From NCBI GenBank assembly GCA_016182795.1, contig JACPFW010000012.1, forward strand, positions 1 to 64,000: a DNA stretch of 64,000 nt, read 5' to 3'. A program made the translations under genes and the position numbers. This document shows positions 1 to 8,492 of this stretch, in pieces. The first letter of the stretch is position 1, and each line of letters starts with the position of its first letter. The notes beneath the pieces are model-generated. The model did no database searches and was not told the DNA's origin. It worked only from the letters and a program-made list of their open reading frames with translations. The stretch comes from Gemmatimonadota bacterium. GTDB lineage: Bacteria > Gemmatimonadota > Gemmatimonadetes > Gemmatimonadales > Gemmatimonadaceae.

Positions 1-2
1 CG

Positions 3-956
3 AAGGTCCTCGAACTCGATCATGAGCTCGAGGCGGAGGGGGAACTGCAGTTGTACTTGACGGATTACCGGTCTCTGTATGTTGCTGAGGTAACTGGAGT
101 GGCTGCGGACGACAAGAAAGTGACCGATCCCACGCACACCCCAGAGTATTATCGGCGTGACCAACTGGCGGTTGATTGCTGGTTCAAACTTGGGGACATA
201 CGGGCGTTGGTGCACGACGATACGCTTGCCGTGCAGGACGAACTGCGGCAGCTGCGAGTGACGACCTATAATGACCGCCCCGTTTCACTCTACGGTGGAA
301 TGGTAGACTTGCCGCTCTTGGTTACGCGGCCGGATGGCGTGAGTTTCTTCGAGGACGACGAGAGGGATCTGCTCAACGATGGCGATCTGTGGGTCGCCGC
401 CGATGCGGACCGCTTCGGCTTGGGCGGAGTCATGGCCGACCTGCGAGACAATCTGCTAGGAGTCAGGGCGTGGCGCGCTTTGCTGCCGACGGCTCGCACG
501 TTCGTGGCCACTGCGGAACGCCTGATGCGCGATCACCGGCGCGACACTTCGTTCGATTTTGCGACTGTGCTAGTTGAACTCTGTAAGGCACTGGAGGTGC
601 AGGTGAATGGAATCGTCGCTGGGGCGCTCGCTTCTGCCCCCGTGCCCATTCGCTGCGGCAACGTTGATGGGGTATCTGTCGATTTCAGTCGGACGCGGTC
701 GCAGTCCGCCGGACAACTGGCGAGGGTAATCGCTGGCGATAAGGACCGGATGGAGTATCTCGCAAAGCACCTCACCGAAGGCAGATGGTTCACGGAGCAG
801 TTGCCGCCGATTCTTGAAGATCTTGCTCGCTTTCGGAATCCGGCGGCACACGCTGTGCGGCGATCACGAGATGAGGTTCTGCCATATCGCGATCGGGTCG
901 TCGGTGTCGGGACGGAAGGTGTACTTGTGACCGTTGCGCGTGTGGGAGCAAGGTAG
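3..956 (+). CDS. HEPN-like C-terminal protein, 5' end outside window
   Basis: The reading frame is open to the first base of the window, so the first in-frame start seen (TTG at 51) is probably internal and this is the C-terminal part of a longer protein. I do not recognise the family. The last ~60 residues contain RFRNPAAH, which fits the R-x4-6-H motif of HEPN RNases, in a helical context just before the C-terminus. HEPN proteins are commonly RNA-cleaving effectors in toxin-antitoxin and abortive-infection systems; that role here is inference from the motif and from the accessory neighbourhood. A 522-bp gap separates it from the next gene, so it is not clearly in the same operon. Confidence 0.6.
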   Translation, partial: KVLELDHELEAEGELQLYLTDYRSLYVAEVTGVAADDKKVTDPTHTPEYYRRDQLAVDCWFKLGDIRALVHDDTLAVQDELRQLRVTTYNDRPVSLYGGMVDLPLLVTRPDGVSFFEDDERDLLNDGDLWVAADADRFGLGGVMADLRDNLLGVRAWRALLPTARTFVATAERLMRDHRRDTSFDFATVLVELCKALEVQVNGIVAGALASAPVPIRCGNVDGVSVDFSRTRSQSAGQLARVIAGDKDRMEYLAKHLTEGRWFTEQLPPILEDLARFRNPAAHAVRRSRDEVLPYRDRVVGVGTEGVLVTVARVGAR

Positions 957-1478
957 CCTCACGGTACGCGCGTGGCGCGTCGTGGGTGCTACGCGGCGTG
1001 AGGCCGGTGGGTGAACGTGGGTGAACCAATCGGCGCCGCGTGGTCGAGGAGTAGAACGTGGCGGCGCACGCCAGACAGGATCTGAAGTGTCAGTGACAGC
1101 TAATGCGAAGTCATTGCATTGCCGTGAGTGGCGGGTGATCCTCGACGCGGATCTGTGGCGGTACTTAGCTGAGTAGGGAGCGCCGGAGAGTCTACGACGT
1201 GCGACCCGCCGATGGTGTGTAGAATATTGATGCCGCCAAATATCTCCTTCGAGCTGTTGCGCGCCTGGAATAGCACGTCATCCCCGCAACGTCAGACAGG
1301 TTGAATATGGGGCGACGCGGATTCAGTGCGGACCGAGTCAAAACGGGACCGCCGTCTCTATGCTGGAGTCGCTACCGACGACGAGGGTGCCCCCGCTATT
1401 ACGGCCAAGTTGAGCCAGACAATCGACTCAGTGCGGGGCGATTGACGCAGCATTGACTGGAGTGCCTATTCTGGCACG
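957..1478. other. Gene-free spacer of 522 bp
   Basis: No credible reading frame, RNA gene or strong hairpin was seen on either strand between the HEPN-like gene and the DUF2779 gene. The right end must hold the promoter of the five-gene set that starts at 1479, but no clear -35/-10 pair could be assigned. It may be decayed island DNA. Confidence 0.5.
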
Positions 1479-3269
1479 ATGCGCACACTCTCGAAATCAG
1501 ACTTCAAGGTCGGCCTCTCTTGCCCGACGAAGCTGTACTACCGGGAAGCCGGCGGCTATCCCAGCACGCTCGACGACGATCCGTACCTCGCGATGCTCGC
1601 CGAGGGCGGTTACATGGTGGAGCAGTTGGCGAAGGCGCGCTACCCAACGGGAAGGCTACAGGCGTACGGTGGGGAATCTGAACTGGCGGCCGAAGCCACG
1701 CTGGAGGCACTCCGCCAAGATCACGTCGTCCTTTTCGAGGCCACGCTGTTGCTGGGCCGAAGGCTGGCTCGGGTGGACATCCTTGATAAGCGCGGAAACG
1801 ACATTCGCCTGATTGAGGTCAAGGCGAAGTCGTGGGACAGCGCGGCGAACCGAGAGCGGCTCGATCGCGGTCAACGTTCGGCCTTCTGGCGAGCAAGAGG
1901 CGCGCCGGCGTTGCTCGCCGAATGGGAGGAGTACCTCGCGGACGTCACCTTTCAGGTGCTTCTTTTGGAGTCCGTGCTGCCAGAAGTTCGGGTGCATCCG
2001 TTTCTCTGCCTGGTTGATAAACACGCGCGCTGCACGATAGACGGCTTGCCCGATTGGTTCACGCTGTCCAGGGAAGCTCGGCCGGATGGTCGGTCACGCC
2101 TCGTCACTGCAACCCTGACGGGAGACCCGAGTCGCGCCGTAGCCGAAGGTCTCACCGTCGAAATCCCGGTTCATGAAGAGGTAGAGTTTCTTCGGGCGGC
2201 GGTCGGACAGTTGTCGCAGGATCTGCTCGCGTCTTACGAACCAGAGCTACATCGCCTGCCTCCCAAACTCACCGTACAGTGCCGTGACTGTGAATACCGG
2301 CTGCCGCGTGCAAAGGAGGCGGGTGCCGCGCGGAGCGGTTTTGGCGACTGCTGGCAGGAGTTGGCCGACGTGTATCCGTCGGTTCTCGACATCTATCATA
2401 TCGCAGCCCTCGAACAGGCGGATTCCGCGATTGCGCGCAGGCAGGCACTGCAGTTGCGCCACACTCTCGCCGGCACGTCGTACTGCTCTGCGGAACTCGG
2501 TAGGCTCGTTCGTTCGGTGGTCTACCCGCTCCACTTCATTGATTTTGAGGTAGGGCGGATGGCAATTCCGCACCACGCAGGGATGCGACCGTATGGTCCG
2601 GTCGCTTTCCAGTGGAGTTGCCACACTCAAGAACGGCCAGGGGGGCCTCTTGCGCATTCTGGGTGGCTCAATGCTAATCGCGACTGGCCAAATCCAGAGT
2701 TCGCCCGGACGCTGCGCGATGCGATCCAAGACGGCGGTACGGTGCTAACGTGGTCGCCCTTCGAGCAATCGATACTTCGCGAGGTCGCTCGGGAACTGCG
2801 TGCCTTTTGTCCCGGCGAGGTAGATCTGATTGCTTGGATCGACCGATTGGCCCCGCAGGACAAGGGCGCGACCCACCGAGTCGTCGATCAGTACAAGCTC
2901 ACGCTTGAGCACTTCTTTCACCCGGGCATGAACGGGCGCGCGAGCATCAAAGTCGTGCTCGATAGTCTGTGGAAAGCGGACGAGGCGATGCGAGACCAGT
3001 TCAAGCAGTTCACGGGACGCGCTGGCGATCCAGCGCTCGGTCCGTACGCCTCGCTGCCACCTTTAGTCATCGCTGGAGTCGTGCAGCGGGTTGCTGAAGG
3101 AACTGGGGCCTTGCGTGCATATGAGGCACTGATGTTTGGAGCGGAGCGAGACAACGCTGACGTCCAGGAATCCTGGCGACGACTGCTTGAGCAGTACTGC
3201 GAGCTTGATACGTTGGCGATGGTGCTCATTTGGGAGCACTGGCGGCGATGCACGGAGCAATACGTCTGA
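1479..3269 (+). CDS. DUF2779 protein: Cas4-like Fe-S nuclease fused to DEDD exonuclease-like domain
   Basis: This 596-residue protein matches the DUF2779 family from memory. Residues 1-300 look Cas4/RecB-like: a PD-(D/E)XK core with D100, E113 and K115 (RVDILDK...IEVKAKS), plus four cysteines, C15, C268, C271 and C291, spaced as in the Fe-S clusters of Cas4 and AddB. Residues 350-590 look RNase H-like: FIDFE (D355, E357) suggests the first DEDD exonuclease motif and YCELD (Y573, D577) the last. So it probably carries two nuclease modules acting on DNA or RNA. It heads a tight co-directional set of five genes (60, 36, -4 and 8 bp spacings). Its cellular role is unknown; island context suggests defence or DNA processing. 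Confidence 0.8.
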   Translation: MRTLSKSDFKVGLSCPTKLYYREAGGYPSTLDDDPYLAMLAEGGYMVEQLAKARYPTGRLQAYGGESELAAEATLEALRQDHVVLFEATLLLGRRLARVDILDKRGNDIRLIEVKAKSWDSAANRERLDRGQRSAFWRARGAPALLAEWEEYLADVTFQVLLLESVLPEVRVHPFLCLVDKHARCTIDGLPDWFTLSREARPDGRSRLVTATLTGDPSRAVAEGLTVEIPVHEEVEFLRAAVGQLSQDLLASYEPELHRLPPKLTVQCRDCEYRLPRAKEAGAARSGFGDCWQELADVYPSVLDIYHIAALEQADSAIARRQALQLRHTLAGTSYCSAELGRLVRSVVYPLHFIDFEVGRMAIPHHAGMRPYGPVAFQWSCHTQERPGGPLAHSGWLNANRDWPNPEFARTLRDAIQDGGTVLTWSPFEQSILREVARELRAFCPGEVDLIAWIDRLAPQDKGATHRVVDQYKLTLEHFFHPGMNGRASIKVVLDSLWKADEAMRDQFKQFTGRAGDPALGPYASLPPLVIAGVVQRVAEGTGALRAYEALMFGAERDNADVQESWRRLLEQYCELDTLAMVLIWEHWRRCTEQYV

Positions 3270-3329
3270 TGGGCGTTGCGAGTGTTCTTGTTGGACTCAC
3301 CGATTTCCCTAGACGCAGAGAACAACGCG

Positions 3330-4439
3330 ATGTCCTTGTACAGACTTGAGGGTACGAAATTGCAGCAGCAGGCCTCCACGACGTTTGCAGCTCAAGGTGT
3401 GAAGGAGCGTGAGCATCTCCAGGCTGCCCTGCGAGACAACATTGACGCACTCTCGCCTGTTCCTGGAGATCTGCTTGTGCTGGAAGAGGAGTACAGCGAC
3501 TGGGAGGACAGCTCAAGGCGCATCGATCTCCTTGCTGTCGACCGGAGCGGAGCGCTCGTTGTTATCGAACTCAAGCGCACGATTGATGCCGGGCATGCCG
3601 AATTGCAGGCGCTCCGGTATGCAGCAATGGTGAATGGCATGTCGTTTGAAAGGGGCGCGGAAGCGCTTGCTCGCCACCGTACCCGCCTCGGCGATGTCGA
3701 TGGCGCCGCGCGCGCATCGGCCGATCTGCGCGACTTTCTCACCCCGCCCGACGAATCCGCTGATCCGAGCATCGTCTTCGGACGGACCGTTCGCATCGTA
3801 CTCGCGAGCGCGGACTTCTCGCGCGAACTCACGCACACGGTGCTCTGGCTGCGCGACGAAAGCGACCTCGACATGCGCTGCGTACGCCTGACCCCGTACA
3901 CGATTGACGGCAAAGCGTACTTGTACGCCGAGCAGATCATACCTCTTCCCGTGGAAGGTGACTATCGGGTAAGGATGGCGGCGCGGGAACGTGCCGAGCG
4001 CAACGCCGCGCGTCAGGGGGCAGCTGCAGCGTTGCCCTATGCGGTCTTCCTGAATGAACAGTCGTTGACCGATGGGCCGGTGTCGCGGCGCAGAGCCTTC
4101 GGATTGGTCGTTCGAGCCCTTGTGGATGCTGGAGTCTCACCCGACGACCTCGCCGGATACCTCAAGAATGCTGGCCTGTGGTGCAGAATAGAGGGGATCG
4201 CCACGCCCGATGACTTCAAAGCGAAGCTTAGGGCTGAGAACCCGAATGACGCGCAAGTTGCGGGGCGCTACGACTTGAAGCCTGAGTATCTGATTTCACA
4301 CGGCAACGCAACGTACGCCTTGAGAAATCAGAACTCGGCCGGCCAGCTCCCGATGCTCGCTGATCTGGCGGCAACGAAGAACCTAAGGTGGGAGGCGCTA
4401 CTGCCTGGCGTAGCTGCGTCAACGCAGGCAGAGAGCTAG
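3330..4439 (+). CDS. PD-(D/E)XK endonuclease-like protein (NucS/DUF91-like core)
   Basis: The start at ATG 3330 was preferred over an in-frame TTG at 3276 because the encoded family-like sequence begins there (MSLYRLEG) and the upstream codons look non-coding. The 369-residue protein has RRIDLLAVD...LVVIELKR: D66, E80 and K82 form a PD-(D/E)XK catalytic core, followed by QALRYAAM, as in NucS-type single-strand endonucleases and related restriction-type proteins. The C-terminal half (SRRRAFGLVVRALVDAGVSPDDL and on) is an unidentified helical domain. It lies 60 bp after the DUF2779 gene and 36 bp before the next gene. DNA cleavage is inferred; substrate and partners are unknown. Confidence 0.72.
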   Translation: MSLYRLEGTKLQQQASTTFAAQGVKEREHLQAALRDNIDALSPVPGDLLVLEEEYSDWEDSSRRIDLLAVDRSGALVVIELKRTIDAGHAELQALRYAAMVNGMSFERGAEALARHRTRLGDVDGAARASADLRDFLTPPDESADPSIVFGRTVRIVLASADFSRELTHTVLWLRDESDLDMRCVRLTPYTIDGKAYLYAEQIIPLPVEGDYRVRMAARERAERNAARQGAAAALPYAVFLNEQSLTDGPVSRRRAFGLVVRALVDAGVSPDDLAGYLKNAGLWCRIEGIATPDDFKAKLRAENPNDAQVAGRYDLKPEYLISHGNATYALRNQNSAGQLPMLADLAATKNLRWEALLPGVAASTQAES

Positions 4440-4475
4440 GACCCAGTTGTCAGTCCCCAACCTGATCGTGACTCC

Positions 4476-5288
4476 ATGACTCTCGTGATTGAGGCGGCGG
4501 CCGTTGTCGTCCCTATCCTGCCGCTTGAACTCAGTTATCCCGGCGGAAGCGACCGGTACCTACTCGACGCCGCCCATCCACGCTGGAAGGCGCGCCATGT
4601 CCTATACGATCGGCATCTAACCGCGGCCTCCTTCGAGAGCGCGGAGGCGGCGGAGCAGTGGGCCAACTATTCGGCAGAGAAAGGCAACCTTGTGGGCACG
4701 GATGCACACACGGGCGGCGATGTCGCGTTCATGGAGCAGGGTACGGGGCCGCAGGCAGAAGTAGACTGGCTGCGCTGGGAACTGGGCGCTGATGGCGTGA
4801 CGTTGGCGTGGCATCGAGACGACGACCAGTCCGAACGGCGCATCGCCCCTGTATGTTGGATCCCTCGAGACTCGCGGCGATTGGCGCGATTTGATTCACG
4901 AGATGACGCCAACCTAAAGCAGCTGAGCTCACAAGACGGGCGCGCGGCGTGGCTCAACTTCGACAGTGGCGCTATTCGCACTCAGGAAGAGGATGGCTTC
5001 GTGCCGGGAGCGAGCCTGTTGCCTCTGCTGGCAGAGGCAATTGAGTCGCCTCTTGATGCGAAGCGACGAGCCGAGTGCGTGCGCGATGCGACGGAACTCT
5101 TGCGGCGAGCGAAGAGCAAGCCAGGGGTCGCGATCCGACGCGCGGAGAATCTCATTCGCCAAGCTGAGAAGGCCTCGGGGTTTGGCGGGCCGCTTCACGC
5201 GCAGGCCAGTCGTAAGTTCCTTCTGGAACTGCTGCGGGCCTTCGAAAAGGAACAGCTTGCGCGTCAGGCACAGGAGAAGGATAGATGA
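4476..5288 (+). CDS. Hypothetical protein, third gene of the five-gene set
   Basis: I do not recognise this 270-residue protein. The N-terminal two thirds are mixed and acidic/aromatic, with many Trp and Asp residues (for example WLRWELGADG and AWHRDDD). The C-terminal ~90 residues are rich in Ala, Arg, Glu and Leu and predicted helical (ECVRDATELLRRAKSK, LLELLRAFEKEQL), perhaps an interaction arm. No signal peptide, membrane segment or nuclease motif is visible. Its stop overlaps the start of the next gene by four bases (ATGA), implying translational coupling, so the two products probably work together. There is no strong ribosome-binding site at the ATG. Confidence 0.7.
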   Translation: MTLVIEAAAVVVPILPLELSYPGGSDRYLLDAAHPRWKARHVLYDRHLTAASFESAEAAEQWANYSAEKGNLVGTDAHTGGDVAFMEQGTGPQAEVDWLRWELGADGVTLAWHRDDDQSERRIAPVCWIPRDSRRLARFDSRDDANLKQLSSQDGRAAWLNFDSGAIRTQEEDGFVPGASLLPLLAEAIESPLDAKRRAECVRDATELLRRAKSKPGVAIRRAENLIRQAEKASGFGGPLHAQASRKFLLELLRAFEKEQLARQAQEKDR

Positions 5289-6496
5289 GCGACGAAGGGA
5301 CGCGTACTCAACTGCCTTTTGCTGGCGCTGCTGCTGAGATTCTTACGCCGGGGGTCGCGCTGGTCGCGGCTTGCTTGGAGGGCATGTTCGTGACCTTCGT
5401 GTGGGATTTCAATCGAGATCTGCGGCTCGTGCTGCGTTGCGATGCCGCGGCCGAAGGTGAGGACATGCGGCATCGAGGTATGGCGGACTGTCTTTTCGAG
5501 TTCGTGTTCGACTCACCACAAGAAGATGGTTCGATGTGGCACGTTGCCTACAATGACGGCTACGTCCAGCACTGGAGCGCTGATTGGACACTTGTCGGCA
5601 CAAGCCGTTGGGGGCTTGGCGATGAGCTCCCCAGTGAGGCGCGAGAGGCGCAATTGGGCCGAGTAGGCAAGTCCGCGCGGGTTGGCTCAGACGTAGCGTT
5701 TGAGCTGAGAATGGCCAACGGTCAGATCGTTACCGTCAAGACCGATGGTGTCATCGAGCGGAGACTGCCTGGTGCTCCCAACTCAGATCCAATCGACGTT
5801 GACCGCATTGAGCAACCTGCCGGAGTGCAGTGGGCACGCGCTGTCTGGAATCAAGGTTCTGAGGAGGCAGAGTGGTTTACCTGCGGAGAAATGCCGTGGC
5901 CGCGCCTTGGAGTGGCGCTGTTAAACCCACCGCCAGCCTGGGTTACGAGTGCACACGCCGAATCACTGGCTGACGAGCTATGTCAACGAAAGATCTACCC
6001 AGCTATCGGCACTGCGGCCGTCTACGTTCGGCCGGTTGATCCCGCCTCTTCTGCAACCGTGTCGGGATTGGGTGTCGAGCCAGCATCTTGGCTGCTCCCC
6101 GCGCTGGTGGTCTGGCATGAACTCGGCGCCGCTGAACAGAACGAGGACGGTGACGAGAGAACGCCGGTGGAGGGTTTCGCGACGCAGGCGGCGGTGGTAC
6201 AGAACGTGCTCTTCATCGCAGGTGTGGAGAGCGCATTTCCTCTCGATAGCGTCGAAATCTCCGATGCTGTGTATACGAGTCCCGAGGGGTTCAGCGGCAT
6301 TACCCTAGCGCCACTCGGGTCATCGAACCGCGAGGGCAACCGTGTTCACATCTGGGTAGCGGACCGTCATGGCGGCGCGGCCGTGCTCGAGATGATTTCG
6401 ATGTTGCAGGCGCTCGCGAGGGACGGTGTTGAGTCGACAACGTGGTTCCGCGACTGGCAGGAGCTCTGGCGTGCCGCCACGGCGCCAGTCGAGTAG
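5285..6496 (+). CDS. Hypothetical protein, fourth gene of the five-gene set
   Basis: This 403-residue protein is not recognised. It starts with the ATG of an ATGA overlap with the previous gene. The sequence is rich in Trp, Asp and Glu with alternating hydrophobic stretches (MFVTFVWDF, WHVAYNDGYVQHWSADW), suggesting a mainly beta-stranded soluble protein. No transmembrane segment, signal peptide, P-loop or nuclease motif is evident. Because it is translationally coupled to the 270-residue protein and follows two nuclease genes, a sensor or structural subunit of the same complex is possible, but this is speculation. Confidence 0.7.
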   Translation: MSDEGTRTQLPFAGAAAEILTPGVALVAACLEGMFVTFVWDFNRDLRLVLRCDAAAEGEDMRHRGMADCLFEFVFDSPQEDGSMWHVAYNDGYVQHWSADWTLVGTSRWGLGDELPSEAREAQLGRVGKSARVGSDVAFELRMANGQIVTVKTDGVIERRLPGAPNSDPIDVDRIEQPAGVQWARAVWNQGSEEAEWFTCGEMPWPRLGVALLNPPPAWVTSAHAESLADELCQRKIYPAIGTAAVYVRPVDPASSATVSGLGVEPASWLLPALVVWHELGAAEQNEDGDERTPVEGFATQAAVVQNVLFIAGVESAFPLDSVEISDAVYTSPEGFSGITLAPLGSSNREGNRVHIWVADRHGGAAVLEMISMLQALARDGVESTTWFRDWQELWRAATAPVE

Positions 6497-6504
6497 CCTG
6501 AAAG

Positions 6505-6771
6505 GTGGCGAACCGTCGACTGATCCCGCCTTATCCCGCCGAGAGCTGTTTGTGGCACTTGGTCGGGGGCTTTCTGACAAGCCTCGCGATTCCCTTAGCC
6601 GTCGCAATCGACCGTGCCGAGAGCCTTAAGGATTTCTTCGATTCGCTCGGCATTGTTGCCCTTAGCTGGTTATACCCCATCGGCCCGTTTGGCGTGCTGT
6701 TATGGGTATTCGTGGTCCATCCGGTGCTTTGGTTGCTGTGGACGGCGGCTCGTCGGCTGGCTAACGACTAG
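6505..6771 (+). CDS. Small two-helix membrane protein
   Basis: The frame encodes 88 residues from a GTG start eight bases after the previous stop, with an AAAGG stretch abutting the start. Two hydrophobic segments (around residues 17-36, LVGGFLTSLAIPLAVAI, and residues 50-80, VALSWLYPIGPFGVLLWVF and on) would span the inner membrane, with a basic C-terminal tail (AARRLAND). No family is recognised. Small membrane proteins at the end of nuclease operons are sometimes the membrane-active arm of defence systems; here that is inference from position only. The modest length and GTG start leave some doubt that it is expressed. Confidence 0.5.
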   Translation: MANRRLIPPYPAESCLWHLVGGFLTSLAIPLAVAIDRAESLKDFFDSLGIVALSWLYPIGPFGVLLWVFVVHPVLWLLWTAARRLAND

Positions 6772-7127
6772 CCGACTGTGCGGTGCTGGAAGCGGTTGAT
6801 CGTGAGTTACGCACCGCTGCCGGCCGTTCGAAACGCACTCCGCCGTTACCCCGGCCCACCAGAGTGGAGCCCTGGAAAGTCGTGGTAACGGTTCGGAGTT
6901 GCCGTGCGACGTCTGCGTCGCTCGAAGAGCCGATGCCGTCGCTAAAGCGGGCTCAGGCCACCGCTTCCGCGTGCAGGTGTGTCAGTTGGTGTGTCAGTTC
7001 AGTCCTATTTTGGCTGAATTACGATCCCGACATCGCACGGCATCCGCAACAGGCGCGCGTACGTTTTGAGAGGGGAAACGGCACTAATGCCGTCCAATGT
7101 CGGAATTGCCGATTACGCCGGATGTGG
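6772..7127. other. Gene-free spacer before the first att copy
   Basis: No convincing gene lies here. A near-tandem word GTGTGTCAGTT occurs twice at about 6976-7000, and TGTGTCAGTTC recurs at 11993-12003 just beyond the last att copy. This may be a remnant shared by the two island junctions. Nothing else was seen. Confidence 0.4.
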
Positions 7128-7170
7128 CTGATAAGCGTGAGGTCCGAGGTTCAACTCCTCGATGGCCCAT
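7128..7170 (+). repeat. att copy 1: 3' half of a tRNA-Ile(GAT)-like gene
   Basis: The 43-bp segment begins with the anticodon-loop sequence CTGATAA, continues through the variable region and a T arm (CGAGG, TTCAACT, CCTCG), and ends with the 3' acceptor strand ATGGCCC plus A. The matching 5' acceptor GGGCCAT and the D arm are absent upstream, so this is not a functional tRNA. The same segment recurs at 8493 and 11883. A tRNA 3' end repeated in direct orientation is the classic footprint of tyrosine-recombinase integration, with each element restoring or carrying a tRNA tail. Confidence 0.85.
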
Positions 7171-7311
7171 TTAGAAGTGCAACTGATCATTGCGGTTAGC
7201 TCCACGCTCACGGCGTGTCGTCCAGCGGACGGCGCGCCGTGGCTACTTTTGGCTACCGTGGCGCGATAGTGGCGGAGAGTCTTGCTGATGGGCGAGGTCG
7301 CAGTACGACAA

Positions 7312-7334
7312 GGGGCCCGGTTTCGCCGAGCCCC
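7312..7334 (-). terminator. Possible terminator downstream of hicB
   Basis: GGGGC and CCGG are followed by a short TTTCG loop and then CCG-A-GCCCC, a hairpin of about eight pairs with one mismatch. It lies 24 bases after the hicB stop on the minus strand. There is no long U tract, so termination is only likely. Confidence 0.35.
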
Positions 7335-7357
7335 AGTGTGTTCGAGTCATCTTCCCC

Positions 7358-7798
7358 TCAGGCGACCGCCGTCTCCAGCGAGAAGACGGCTTCCGCGTCA
7401 AGTGCCTCGAGCGCACGTGCCAAAGTCTCAATGCGCAAGTTGGCATCCGGGCTTTCGAGTTGCTGGTACGCCTGTCGCGTCACGTTCATTCGCTGCGCGA
7501 CCTGTGCCTGCGAGTATCCCATGACAACGCGGCGCGTAACGAGTGCCGCCCGCACTGCCAGTTTGAGCGGCACCCGCACACGCAAGACTCGCTGTCCCGC
7601 ACGCGATCGAGGTGCCCGCTTCGGCATCGGCACGGCGCGGCCGGCGACCAAGTGCGCCTCGATCCACCCTTCGAGTGCCTCCTGCGCGACGGCCTCGACT
7701 GACTCGCCCGCGCCCGCAAACGTCTGACAGCCCGGCGCATCCACGAACTCCACCGTTTTGACCTTCCCCTCGGCACGCACGATTGCGTGGTACTGCAT
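7358..7798 (-). CDS. hicB: HicB-family antitoxin with C-terminal HTH
   Basis: This 146-residue protein has the HicB partial RNase H-like fold at residues 1-55 (MQYHAIVRAEGKVKTVEF, then DAPGCQTFAGAGESVEAVAQ) and an Xre-type helix-turn-helix at about 90-140 (GYSQAQVAQRMNVTRQAYQQLE). HicB binds and inhibits the HicA RNase, and the DNA-binding half represses the operon. It lies downstream of hicA on the same strand, so the order is toxin then antitoxin, as usual for hicAB. Together they are the only genes between att copies 1 and 2, making this a self-contained addiction cassette. Confidence 0.9.
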   Translation of the reverse strand: MQYHAIVRAEGKVKTVEFVDAPGCQTFAGAGESVEAVAQEALEGWIEAHLVAGRAVPMPKRAPRSRAGQRVLRVRVPLKLAVRAALVTRRVVMGYSQAQVAQRMNVTRQAYQQLESPDANLRIETLARALEALDAEAVFSLETAVA

Positions 7799-7932
7799 CT
7801 GCGGAACCCTCCCCAGTGCAGCCTTCCCTGATCGGTGTGGCTACAAAGGCTCCGGATTATCGCCCGAGGCCAGCTTTCCGCTGCCTCCAATGCACTCGGG
7901 CATCATCATGATGATCCAACCTCCGGATCCAG

Positions 7933-8121
7933 CTATCGCAGCCGGGTTCCGGATGACTTCTCGATCGACTTAATAGTGCCGATCGGGATGTCCGACTTCG
8001 GATGCGGCACCGTGACGGTGTTCGGATTCGAAGGATGCTGCAACTGCCAGTGAGAGCCCTTCTTTCGTACGATCTGCCATCCTGCGTCCTTCAATCGTCG
8101 AAGCACCTCGCGTGACTGCAT
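7933..8121 (-). CDS. hicA: HicA-family toxin, mRNA interferase
   Basis: The 62-residue product begins MQSREVLRRLKDAGW and carries the dsRBD-like HicA core with the catalytic-histidine motif KKGSHWQLQHP and the strand TVTVPHPKSDIPIGT. HicA cleaves mRNA until neutralised by HicB. I chose the ATG at 8121, which matches the family N-terminus; an in-frame GTG at 8139 would add MGLGRA. The gene is preceded by a near-consensus promoter and followed 134 bp later by hicB. Confidence 0.9.
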   Translation of the reverse strand: MQSREVLRRLKDAGWQIVRKKGSHWQLQHPSNPNTVTVPHPKSDIPIGTIKSIEKSSGTRLR

Positions 8122-8166
8122 GGCTCGTCCCAAGCCCACCTGTTGATTGCCGACGTCGTCTCAAAC

Positions 8167-8195
8167 AGTATAGCAAGTTATTGCTTGCCTGTCAA
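8167..8195 (-). promoter_or_regulatory. hicA promoter with operator-like inverted repeat
   Basis: On the minus strand a perfect -35 box TTGACA (8195-8190) is followed by a 17-base spacer and a TATACT -10 box (8172-8167), about 45 bases before the hicA ATG. Inside the spacer lies an inverted repeat, GCAAG at 8173-8177 and CTTGC at 8184-8188. A repressor bound there would block RNA polymerase, so this is the likely HicB operator for autoregulation. Confidence 0.75.
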
Positions 8196-8356
8196 GGAGT
8201 ACTTAGCGTGCGTCCGACATTCCTCGGAAGGCGCGCTGTCCCGGCCTGGATCTCTCCTGAGGCATTGAATCGCTTCCGGAGCGTTATAGGGCCTTCGCGA
8301 CGCGCAATTCCCGGGGTGGTCTTCGAGACATGAGTGACAACCACATCAAGTCGCTA
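8196..8356. other. Spacer upstream of hicA promoter
   Basis: Part of the roughly 500-bp stretch between hicA and fic. No gene is visible here; the remainder of the stretch holds the arm repeat, att copy 2 and a terminator, listed separately. Confidence 0.4.
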
Positions 8357-8492
8357 GGTGTCCATTGGTGCGCGCAGGATGCTCAGAAAGATGCGCAAGT
8401 TGCGCACAATCAGGCGCGAAACTGAGCAGGATGTTCGTCCAGCGCGAACTTAGTGAACATTCGCGCACAAAGCGTGCGCATTTTTTGGGGAC
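8357..8492 (+). repeat. att-arm repeat, copy 1
   Basis: This ~136-bp segment directly upstream of att copy 2 is imperfectly repeated at 11748-11882, upstream of att copy 3, with almost no length change. Best conserved is CTGAGCAGGATGTTCGTCCA followed by AGTGAACAT. It is rich in TGCGCA/TTGCGCA words (for example ATGCGCAAGTTGCGCAC), which could be recombinase arm-type binding sites. Att copy 1 lacks it. Confidence 0.75.

Noticed and set aside
6783-7199. A 138-residue plus-strand frame ending after the first att copy
   Set aside because: It runs through the tRNA-derived att sequence, has a poor, Ser/Arg/Val-rich composition, no ribosome-binding site and no recognisable family.
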